Source: Bryobacteraceae bacterium
Lineage (GTDB): Bacteria; Acidobacteriota; Terriglobia; Bryobacterales; Bryobacteraceae
Direction: 5' to 3'
Assembly: GCA_025929455.1 (NCBI GenBank)
Contig: JAICMB010000023.1
Coordinates: 1 to 14,236, forward strand
Length of the DNA stretch: 14,236 nucleotides
Shown here: in pieces, positions 6,939 through 13,728 of the stretch
Numbering within the stretch: position 1 is the first letter of the stretch
Layout: every line of letters begins with the position of its first letter
Notes under the pieces: model-generated
Databases searched by the model: none
The model's input: the letters and a program-made list of their open reading frames with translations, nothing else
What the model was told of the DNA's origin: nothing
Position numbers and translations under genes: made by a program

Positions 6939-6963
6939 GGGCAGGCAGCGAGACTGCCTGCCC
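6939..6963. repeat. REP-like hairpin, 10-bp perfect stem
   Basis: The arms GGGCAGGCAG (6939-6948) and CTGCCTGCCC (6954-6963) are perfectly complementary around the loop CGAGA and are followed by CCAC. It lies in the 178-bp convergent gap between the amidohydrolase (ends 6859) and the TonB receptor (ends 7038). It shares its loop and edges with the hairpin at 7006-7029 and with the 1604-1628 copy. It may act as a bidirectional 3'-end barrier, but there is no T-tract on either strand. Confidence 0.75.
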
Positions 6964-7005
6964 CACCGTGGTTTCACGAATTTGCGCGCGTCGGACGCGC
7001 TGAGA

Positions 7006-7029
7006 GGCAGCCAGCCGAGACTGGCTGCC
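7006..7029. repeat. REP-like hairpin, 9-bp perfect stem
   Basis: The arms GGCAGCCAG (7006-7014) and CTGGCTGCC (7021-7029) are perfectly complementary around the loop CCGAGA. It starts 43 nt after the preceding hairpin and ends 8 nt before the receptor stop codon (7038-7040). It is nearly the same sequence as the copy at 1604-1628. The stem differs from that of 6939-6963 by compensating changes (GGCAG versus CCAG), a sign that the stem structure is selected or inherited as a unit. Confidence 0.75.
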
Positions 7030-7037
7030 CTACTGGC

Positions 7038-10000
7038 CTAAAACTCGATGCGGCCGACGAGCTGAATATTTCGCGGCGGCGAAACGCTGCCGTCCCATTG
7101 GCCGAAGCTGGGACTGCTGATGTCGTTGTTAAACGGCATACATCCATTGATCGTTTGCGATCCGCATACGAAGTTATGCATGTTTACGGCGTTGAAGGCT
7201 TCCGCGCGGATCAAGAAGCTCACACGCTCCGTGATCGCAGTTTTCTTGCCCAGTCCAATATCTATGTTCTTGAACGGGAATCCGCGATAACTCGTAATAG
7301 GAGTGCCCGCTCCGTAGTAATAGTTGAAAACGTCCGCCGGCTGGAACGCATTGACGTTGAACAGTGGCGTGTTCGGGTCGAAGTTATCCTTGCTTTGTAA
7401 GAACGGGCTTTGCCCGCTGATCAGTCCGGGTATGCATGCTACCCGGAACTGCGACGGCACGTTGCAGGATCCGGACCGGAACCAGAACGGTGTCCCCGAT
7501 GCGTACTTAAAAGTTCCGGTCAATTGCCAGCCGCCGAACAACACATTCGAAAACCCAGTACTGTTCAACCATTTTTTGCCATGACCGAACGGTAACTCGT
7601 ACACCGCCGCCGCGGTGAAATTATGCGGCGAATCATCGGGCGACAGTGCTTTGTTGCGGCCCCACTCAAAGGGCGAGATCACGCCGCCGCCGATGGTGTT
7701 GGGATCTGACGCCGCGGTCGACTGTGTAGCTCCCGCCGAGCTCGAAATGAGTTTCGAAAATGTGTACGAGACGAGTGAGTATAGCCCGTTCGAGAACCGC
7801 TTTTCGAGTTTAGTCTGCAGTGAATGGTAGGTCGAGCTGCCCAGGTTTTCATTCAACCCGAAGAGCGCATCGCAGAATTGCGGATACGGAACGAGTGCTT
7901 GCGCCACGGTCGGTGCGCAGCCGCCGCCGTTCAACAACTGCTGCGCCCAGCCGGGATACGGAGCGGGAACTCCGTCGAGAACCGCGTCGTTCGGCCCGAA
8001 CTGGTCCACCAACTGTGGACCCATGCTCAGCAGGCTTGGGTTCAGTACGTTCAGCGGCAGCAGTTGGGAAGGCAGCCGCGTACCTTTGCTACCCACATAA
8101 GCGAGGTTGACGTACGCGTTACTCGTCAACTGGTGCTCGATCGTGAAGTTCCACTGCTGCGAGTACGAAAGGCGATTGGCGTCCTTCGGCCGGTAGTTCA
8201 AGCTGCCGCTGGTGCCGTTCGCGGCCGAAGGATCGATGAAGGGCGGCTGTTTCACTTGGCTGATCGGGAACCCCTGGTCCAGGTAGAAAGCTGGATCGAG
8301 GCCACCAAACGCCGTCGAGTTTACGTTCGCACTTTCGTTAAGCCCGTACTGAGTGATGCCACCGCCCCAGCCCGGGTAAAAAGCCTGGGTATAGAAGATG
8401 CCGTAGCCGGTGCGCACGACGGTCTTATCGTTGATGGCGTACGCGATACCTAATCTCGGTGCAAATCCGCCATGCCAGTTATCTTCCGGGTAAGGCCGGC
8501 CGAGACTTGCCGCACCCCACTTGTCGCCGGCGAAGGCGAGCCTCCCGGGCCGGTTCCCTGCACCCGGGTTCGGGCCGAAATCGAAGAAGGACGCGTTGTC
8601 GTACTTCTCGCTGCTCGGGGAAAACATCTCCCAACGCAATCCGTAATCAAGGCTCAGTTTTCTCGACACTTTCCAGGTGTCGCCCGCAAACAGTGCGAGG
8701 GAGTGTTGGCGTACGTAATTGCCCTCTACCGAATAGAGATTTACGCTGGCGCTGTTTACTGCGCCGAGCAAAAAGCTCGCAATGGAATTGCCGCTGCCGG
8801 GAACACCGGGCAGACCCGTTTGCTGGGCATCGAACGTGAAACTGCCCGAACTGTTGCCGCCATTAGCACGATGAATGTTCTGTCCGAGCTTGCGCACCTC
8901 GCCGCCGAACTTAATCGTGTGGCGGCCGCGCACCCACGTCACCAGATCATTCGTTATATAAGATGGACGCGTCGTGATGTCCTGTGAATTTAAACCCGTC
9001 GAGTTTCCGAAGTCTGCGAACCCGCCATTTAAACTGATGACGGATGGATAGTCGTGAGCGGGCACGCCGGCGATTTGCGGTAAGTCCTTGGCGTACTTGT
9101 AATCTACCGAGCCATACCCTTCGTTGCGATTGAGGTACCCGAACGCGAAGTGGTTCAACAGTGTCGGGCTGAAAGTGTGGTCCCAGTTGAAACGGCTTAC
9201 CCATGAATCTTGCGGGTCGGAGAAAGTCTCGCTAGCCAGTTGCTGGGGCAGTTCTGAAAAGAATTTCGCGGGTGTCGTCTGCCGCCAGATCGTGGCCGAC
9301 ATATGATCGCTCTGCCCGATGTACTGATCGATCTTGCCCAGGTAATGGTTCGCTCCGGCCAGAATCGTATCGGGCACCGGCGTCGGCACCAAGTAATTGT
9401 TCAGCGGTCCCGGACTGGTCGGGTTCGGCAGGAACTTGAACCACCCGTTCGCCATCGCGTTCGCGATGCGGTCCGGGCAGATCACGTTCAACCGGCCGTT
9501 GCAACTGAACTGCTGGCGCAGATACTGCAGGTTGTTCGGTCCCACCGCCACATTCGGATTGAAATTCGGGTTCACGCGTGTGGTCGTCGGGTCATAGATC
9601 GGAAGCAAGTTTCCGTTTTGGTCGCGCCAGTCCGTGAAGTCGCCCTGCCGTTCCTGCAATGACGGAATCGATAGCGTCGGTCTGCTGGCGCCGCCCGCGA
9701 TACGGAAGAATTCGATATCGGTGAAGAAGTAGGTGCGGAAGCGGCTGCTGTTGTAGATCTTCGGAATCTTGAGCGGGCCGCCCAGGGAGAATCCGAACTC
9801 GTGCTCGTTATCCTTGGGCCGCTGGTCGCCAGGCTGCCGATCTATAGTGAACTGCGTCGCGTTCAGCGCCTTATTTCGTAAATACTCGAACCCGGCGCCA
9901 TGGAATTGATCGGTGCCCGAGCGCGTCGTTACGATGATCTGACCGCCCGTCGAATCGCCATATTCCGGCGAATATGTAGACGTCATCACGCGAAATTCGC

Positions 10001-10679
10001 TGATCATATCCGGCGTCATGCGGAAATCCCAATAGGCCACCATGCCGCTTTGTGACATGGTGCCTTCCTGCATGCTCACGCCGTCCATGACGGCCTCGTC
10101 GCCCGATTTCAGCCCGCCGTTAATGCGCGCATCGTAAGCGCTGTTCGAAGTTCCGGTATTCACGCCCGGCAGCAATACCGCCATCTGCGCCGCGTTCCGG
10201 GGGCCGCCGCTTACGACTAGCGGTAGTTCGTTGATGGTCTCCGGGTTTACGCCTTCCTGCTTGACGGCGTTTTCGAAGTTCAATTGCGACGCGTTCGCCT
10301 GGACTTCTACCGTCTGAACCGCGGTTCCGACCTCCAGTTTGAAATCCACGCGGGCAATCTGGCTCACGACGAGCGTGATGCCTTTTTGCGTGAACGGTTT
10401 GAACCCCGGCGCTGTAACGCTCACTTCATAGCGGCCGGGTTCGAGGTTCGGAAACGAGTAGAGTCCGTCGGCGCCGGATTTCGTCGTCACCGTGGTGCCG
10501 CGTTCGAGCGACCGCAACGTCACCGTCGCCTGCGGGACGACCGCGCCGGACGGATCGGAAACCGTACCGTTGATGGATGCGTTCTGGCTTTGCGCCCAAA
10601 CTCCCGGCGCCATCGCAAGCATCGTTATCGCGCACGCGACAACGAGCCACTTCCCCATTGAGCTCCCGTGAAATGTCAT
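7038..10679 (-). CDS. TonB-dependent receptor, Oar-like, with carboxypeptidase regulatory-like domain (1213 aa)
   Basis: Outer-membrane receptor/transporter of the acidobacterial Oar type, probably taking up oligosaccharides or peptides with energy from TonB-ExbBD. The ATG at 10679-10677 is preferred over an upstream start at 10802 because it has AGGAG 6 nt upstream and leads directly into a signal peptide (MGKWLVVACAITMLAMAPGVWAQ, 8-30). Domains: a CarboxypepD_reg-like beta-sandwich at about 34-125 (NGTVSDPSGAVVPQATVTLRS, then DGLYSFPNLEPGRYEVSVTAPGF); a plug at about 135-260 with the family signature YSPEYGDSTGGQIIVTTRSGT (236-256); and a long 22-strand barrel ending in the outer-membrane C-terminal pattern RIEF with terminal Phe. 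Length is typical for this group. It is divergent from the membrane regulator gene and shares its intergenic region. The substrate is not deducible. Confidence 0.95.
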   Translation of the reverse strand: MTFHGSSMGKWLVVACAITMLAMAPGVWAQSQNASINGTVSDPSGAVVPQATVTLRSLERGTTVTTKSGADGLYSFPNLEPGRYEVSVTAPGFKPFTQKGITLVVSQIARVDFKLEVGTAVQTVEVQANASQLNFENAVKQEGVNPETINELPLVVSGGPRNAAQMAVLLPGVNTGTSNSAYDARINGGLKSGDEAVMDGVSMQEGTMSQSGMVAYWDFRMTPDMISEFRVMTSTYSPEYGDSTGGQIIVTTRSGTDQFHGAGFEYLRNKALNATQFTIDRQPGDQRPKDNEHEFGFSLGGPLKIPKIYNSSRFRTYFFTDIEFFRIAGGASRPTLSIPSLQERQGDFTDWRDQNGNLLPIYDPTTTRVNPNFNPNVAVGPNNLQYLRQQFSCNGRLNVICPDRIANAMANGWFKFLPNPTSPGPLNNYLVPTPVPDTILAGANHYLGKIDQYIGQSDHMSATIWRQTTPAKFFSELPQQLASETFSDPQDSWVSRFNWDHTFSPTLLNHFAFGYLNRNEGYGSVDYKYAKDLPQIAGVPAHDYPSVISLNGGFADFGNSTGLNSQDITTRPSYITNDLVTWVRGRHTIKFGGEVRKLGQNIHRANGGNSSGSFTFDAQQTGLPGVPGSGNSIASFLLGAVNSASVNLYSVEGNYVRQHSLALFAGDTWKVSRKLSLDYGLRWEMFSPSSEKYDNASFFDFGPNPGAGNRPGRLAFAGDKWGAASLGRPYPEDNWHGGFAPRLGIAYAINDKTVVRTGYGIFYTQAFYPGWGGGITQYGLNESANVNSTAFGGLDPAFYLDQGFPISQVKQPPFIDPSAANGTSGSLNYRPKDANRLSYSQQWNFTIEHQLTSNAYVNLAYVGSKGTRLPSQLLPLNVLNPSLLSMGPQLVDQFGPNDAVLDGVPAPYPGWAQQLLNGGGCAPTVAQALVPYPQFCDALFGLNENLGSSTYHSLQTKLEKRFSNGLYSLVSYTFSKLISSSAGATQSTAASDPNTIGGGVISPFEWGRNKALSPDDSPHNFTAAAVYELPFGHGKKWLNSTGFSNVLFGGWQLTGTFKYASGTPFWFRSGSCNVPSQFRVACIPGLISGQSPFLQSKDNFDPNTPLFNVNAFQPADVFNYYYGAGTPITSYRGFPFKNIDIGLGKKTAITERVSFLIRAEAFNAVNMHNFVCGSQTINGCMPFNNDISSPSFGQWDGSVSPPRNIQLVGRIEF

Positions 10680-10721
10680 GCCGTGCTCCTTATGACCCAA
10701 CCCCGTCTCGTTGTGCCGAGG

Positions 10722-10739
10722 TGCGAAAGCGCTTGCACA
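10722..10739. promoter_or_regulatory. LacI-family-operator-like near-palindrome in the receptor 5' leader
   Basis: An 18-bp near-palindrome TGCGAAAGCGCTTGCACA centred on AGCGCT at 10730/10731; 7 of 9 base pairs are symmetric. It matches the general form of LacI/GalR-family sites (A-A-G-C-G-C-T-T core flanked by G/C). It lies about 43 nt upstream of the receptor ATG and downstream of the putative -10 box, a position suited to a repressor road-block. No LacI-type regulator is encoded in the window, so the cognate protein would be elsewhere. Confidence 0.5.
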
Positions 10740-10773
10740 ATCCACGCACGCTACCCGGCACAGCCGTCCTTCA

Positions 10774-10802
10774 ATTATTTGCGCGCTGGCGTTATTCGAC
10801 AA
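10774..10802 (-). promoter_or_regulatory. Putative sigma70 promoter of the TonB receptor
   Basis: On the minus strand, TTGTCG (10802-10797, 4/6 to the -35 consensus) is followed after 17 bp by AATAAT (10779-10774, 5/6 to the -10 consensus). Transcription would start near 10767, giving a leader of about 88 nt that contains the LacI-like site. This is motif matching by eye in one of the few AT-rich patches of the region. Confidence 0.45.
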
Positions 10803-10821
10803 CGTTTCGTTCGGATAATGA

Positions 10822-10888
10822 CCGTTACGTTGCAGAACTGCTTTGTTTTCATGTACGCATTTGGCCAGTAACGTTCAGTACGTAACGG
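10822..10888. promoter_or_regulatory. Widely spaced 9-bp inverted repeat in the divergent intergenic region
   Basis: CCGTTACGT (10822-10830) and ACGTAACGG (10880-10888) are perfect inverted copies separated by 49 bp (centre-to-centre 58 bp, between five and six helical turns). A related GTAACGTT is at 10868-10875. The right arm sits where the -35 region of the rightward gene would be (-10 TATGAT at 10902), and the left arm lies 20 bp upstream of the receptor -35. This makes it a candidate paired operator for a looping or dimeric regulator, perhaps the membrane protein encoded next to it. Confidence 0.4.
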
Positions 10889-10901
10889 ACGAATAACATG
10901 C

Positions 10902-10907
10902 TATGAT
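10902..10907 (+). promoter_or_regulatory. Putative -10 box (TATGAT) of the regulator-TPR operon
   Basis: TATGAT (5/6 to consensus) lies 12 nt ahead of the ATG at 10919. A start site 6-7 nt downstream would be near 10914, leaving about 5 nt of leader, i.e. a nearly leaderless mRNA. No good -35 is present at 16-18 bp, and one arm of the inverted repeat (10880-10888) occupies that place, which would suit an activator-dependent promoter. Confidence 0.35.
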
Positions 10908-10918
10908 CCGTGCGAATC

Positions 10919-12160
10919 ATGGGCGTCACAGGCCACGACACGGGCCGGCAGCGGGCAGTTGACGCGCCGCCTCCCGACCACAACATCGCCGCCGCGCTCT
11001 CGGCCGTTCTTTCAAGCGCCGCCTTCAGCGGCAGCCGCCGGTGTCAGGATTTCTTACGCTGGGTGGTCACGCGTGCTCTCGCCGGCGACTTCGCCTCGAT
11101 AAAAGAGCGCACCATCGCGTCGGAAGTTTTTTCGCGGGGCGCCGGTTACGACCCGTCCGCAGACGCCATCGTCCGCGTGAAGGCCACGGAAGTGCGGCGG
11201 CGGCTCACGCGTTATTACGAGTCGGAAGGGGCGGCCGCACCGGTCCGAATCGAGCTTCCGGTCGGATCCTATATTCCTGTGTTCCACGGCCTAAGTGCGG
11301 GCGATACCGTGCCGGCGCGTTCCCGTTTCAGCCGACTGCGGGGCCGCTCCGCTTGGATTTGGTCGGCGGCAGCGGCCGCCTGTGGGCTCTTCGCCGGGGT
11401 TGCACTTCCCGATTTCGGCATCAGGTCGCCCCTCCACCGCACCGAGGTCGATCAGGTCTGGTCGCCGATACTTCGCGAGAAGAACCCCGCCATCGTATAC
11501 GTGCCCGGGTTGCGCACCCTCGCACCCGAAAATTGGCTCGACCGCGACCAGCAGCTTCAACCATCCCTCGTCGACGGATTCGGCCGCGGCGTGTTCAAAA
11601 CCGGCGAATTGCCGTTGTATCTGCGGGAAAACATCGTGGGTATGGGCGACGCAGGTGCGGCCATCGAAATCTCAAACTACCTTGTCTCGCGCGGCAAGAA
11701 GATCATCCCGAAGATGGGGCAGGATCTTTCGTTCGGCGAGCTTGGCCGCAACGCGACGGTCTTGATCGGTGCGTTCTCCTCGCGGTGGACTCTGGAACTG
11801 AACCGGGGGCTGAGGTTTCAGCTTGTGCCTGGCACGCCGAATGGAATGATCGTCGATTCGAGAAGGACCTCTCGCAGGTGGCAGGTCAAGCCTGTGTCGG
11901 TCACCGGCCGCTTGAGTGAAGATTACGCCATCGCGGCTCGCATCCTCGACAACAAAACGGGCCAGCCGGTTTACATTTGCGCCGGCATCGGCACGTTCGG
12001 TAATCGCGCCGCGGCCGAGTTTCTGACCGACCCGGTGCACATTCGCAAGCTCGTCGCACGAGCGCCGGCGCATTGGCGCAATTTTCAGGCGATCATTTAT
12101 ACGCGCATTGTGAACAGCAGCAATGGTCCTCCCGAGCTGGTGGACGTGGCGTTCTGGTAG
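10919..12160 (+). CDS. Single-pass membrane protein with putative N-terminal regulatory domain (413 aa; 416 aa if GTG 10910 is used)
   Basis: Likely a transmembrane regulator, but the function is inferred. Numbering is from the GTG at 10910. Residues about 25-125 form a compact cytoplasmic domain with landmarks FSGSRRCQDFLRWVV (39-53), IKERTIASEVFSR (64-76), YDPSADAIVRVKATEVRRRL (80-99) and VRIELPVGSYIPVF (112-125). I know this pattern from N-termini of acidobacterial TPR/receptor-linked proteins and rhizobial adenylate cyclases, where its role (DNA binding or signalling) is not settled. A membrane helix follows at 147-166. The C-terminal part (178-416) is then predicted periplasmic, with AIVYVPG (194-200), EISNYLVSRGKKIIPKM (253-269) and VLIGAFSSRWTLEL (284-297). 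No cyclase domain is present. ATG 10919 is chosen because the likely -10 box at 10902 puts the transcript start beyond the GTG. It is divergent from the receptor and 32 nt ahead of the TPR gene. Confidence 0.8.
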   Translation: MGVTGHDTGRQRAVDAPPPDHNIAAALSAVLSSAAFSGSRRCQDFLRWVVTRALAGDFASIKERTIASEVFSRGAGYDPSADAIVRVKATEVRRRLTRYYESEGAAAPVRIELPVGSYIPVFHGLSAGDTVPARSRFSRLRGRSAWIWSAAAAACGLFAGVALPDFGIRSPLHRTEVDQVWSPILREKNPAIVYVPGLRTLAPENWLDRDQQLQPSLVDGFGRGVFKTGELPLYLRENIVGMGDAGAAIEISNYLVSRGKKIIPKMGQDLSFGELGRNATVLIGAFSSRWTLELNRGLRFQLVPGTPNGMIVDSRRTSRRWQVKPVSVTGRLSEDYAIAARILDNKTGQPVYICAGIGTFGNRAAAEFLTDPVHIRKLVARAPAHWRNFQAIIYTRIVNSSNGPPELVDVAFW

Positions 12161-12192
12161 CGCGTGTTCTGTTACGATACGGTCTCGCCGGT

Positions 12193-13728
12193 ATGCGGAC
12201 GCGTGTTGTATCGGTTATCTTTGCCGCTGCCGTTTCATACGGTGCAAACCTGCTCGCGATCCAGGACCGGATTTCGCAGGGCGATCTCGAGGGCGCACGC
12301 GTGCAGCTTTCGAGCGAGCTGAAGGCATCGCCGTCGGACGGCGGCTTGTGGAACCTGCTTGGCGTCGTCGATGTTCAATCGAATCGCGTGGACGAAGCAC
12401 AGGCGGACTTCCAAAATGCGGTGCGGCTCAGCCCGCGTCTGATTGCCGCGCACCTGAATCTGGCACGTGTTTACCGGATACGGCTTGATAGCGCGCCTGC
12501 ACTCGCGGCAAAGACAATCGGCGAGTACGAGACCGTGCTGCGGCTCGATCCTTCGCAGCACGAAGCGCGCTTTCAGATCGCAACGTTGCTCGAATGGCAA
12601 GGTTCGTTCGCCGCTTCTCTGGCGCAACTCGACCGGCTGCCTCTGGCTGAGCGCCGCCGTTCGCGTGTCATCGCGTTGCGTTGCGCCGACCTTGGTGCGC
12701 TCGGCCACAAGGCCGAAGCTTCAGAAACGGCGGCTTCTTTGGCGGCGGCTCCCGATCTGAGCGATGCGGATGTGGTGTCCGCTTTGCCGGCGCTCGAGAA
12801 GAACGGCCGCGACGAATTGCTGCTCGCGGCGATGCGGAAGCTAAGAGCGCGCGGAGCCGCCGGCGCGGCTTCACTGCTCGCGCTCGCCCGAATCGATGAG
12901 CGCGCATCACGGTTCTCCTCCGCGCGCGAGACGTACGAAAGCGTCGCCCAGCTTCGCGGTGTTTCTTTTCCCTTGCTGCTGGACCTCGCGCGGGTTGCGT
13001 ATAAGGCGGGCGATCGCGAAGGTGCACTGGGGTATATTGCGCATGCCCGCGATCTCGAGCCGGGCAACGGCTTGCCGCACTTCTTGTTCGGCCTGATATC
13101 GCTCGAACTGGGCGTGCCTTTAGACGCGCGGCACTCGCTCGAAAAAGCCGTCGCGATCGAACCCGCGAATCCCAATTACAACTATGCGCTGGGCGTGGTG
13201 GCGCTCGGCGGTCACGATGTGTCGGAGGCAATTCCGTACTTTCGCAAGGTCTCCAGCCTGCGCCCACAGGACCCCCGGCCGCGGCTCGGCGCGGGCATCG
13301 CGCTGTTTTACATGGGTAAGTACGATGAGGCTCATACGGAACTGCAGGCAGTCGCCGATGAGCCCGCGGTCGCCGCTGTGGCGCATTATTATCTCGGCCG
13401 GGCGCATATGAGCGTTGCCGATAACGCTGCGGCCGCGCAGGAGTTTACGCGCGCCATTGCGGCGCGGCCGGATTACGCCGAAGCGCACGCCGGCTTGGGC
13501 CTCGTCTACATACGGGAGTCGCGCTATGCCGACGCGAAACGGGAACTGGATCGCGCGCTTGCAGCCGATGCAGACAATTTCTACGCGAATACGAATCTGC
13601 TGGTGTTGTACCAGCGCACGAAGGACGCGCGTGCCGCGGCGCAGTCGGAGCGCCTGCGCCAGCTTGAAAAGCTTCGCGACGAGCGCAAAGAGTTGATGTA
13701 TCGTTCTATTGTCGTGAGGCCGTATTGA
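12193..13728 (+). CDS. Secreted TPR-repeat protein (511 aa)
   Basis: Exported protein built almost entirely of tetratricopeptide repeats, a scaffold for protein-protein contact. The ATG at 12193 is chosen over an in-frame start at 12073 because the latter would lie inside the upstream gene, while 12193 opens a signal peptide (MRTRVVSVIFAAAVSYGANLLA, 1-22). Clear TPR units by eye: GGLWNLLGVVDVQSNRVDEA region (50-83), AHLNLARVYR (86-120), a degenerate middle (121-255), then regular units at about 260-290, 294-326, 327-360, 361-393, 395-428 and 429-461. The end (480-503) is a charged Arg/Lys/Glu helix followed by MYRSIVVRPY. No enzyme domain is present. It lies 32 nt after the membrane protein and overlaps the next gene by 4 nt, so it belongs to one operon. 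It may assemble with the receptor or with the periplasmic part of the membrane protein; this is inference. Confidence 0.88.
   Translation: MRTRVVSVIFAAAVSYGANLLAIQDRISQGDLEGARVQLSSELKASPSDGGLWNLLGVVDVQSNRVDEAQADFQNAVRLSPRLIAAHLNLARVYRIRLDSAPALAAKTIGEYETVLRLDPSQHEARFQIATLLEWQGSFAASLAQLDRLPLAERRRSRVIALRCADLGALGHKAEASETAASLAAAPDLSDADVVSALPALEKNGRDELLLAAMRKLRARGAAGAASLLALARIDERASRFSSARETYESVAQLRGVSFPLLLDLARVAYKAGDREGALGYIAHARDLEPGNGLPHFLFGLISLELGVPLDARHSLEKAVAIEPANPNYNYALGVVALGGHDVSEAIPYFRKVSSLRPQDPRPRLGAGIALFYMGKYDEAHTELQAVADEPAVAAVAHYYLGRAHMSVADNAAAAQEFTRAIAARPDYAEAHAGLGLVYIRESRYADAKRELDRALAADADNFYANTNLLVLYQRTKDARAAAQSERLRQLEKLRDERKELMYRSIVVRPY

Noticed and set aside
10680..10802. 41-residue N-terminal extension of the TonB receptor
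   Set aside because: It covers the putative -10 box and the LacI-like site, contains no signal peptide at its own start, and ATG 10679 has a good AGGAG site and signal peptide.
11041..11919. 292-codon frame within the membrane regulator gene
   Set aside because: Arg/Gly/His-rich shadow frame; the overlapping frame shows conserved domain landmarks and a membrane helix.
12073..12192. 40-residue N-terminal extension of the TPR protein
   Set aside because: It lies mostly inside the upstream gene; the ATG at 12193 starts a clear signal peptide.
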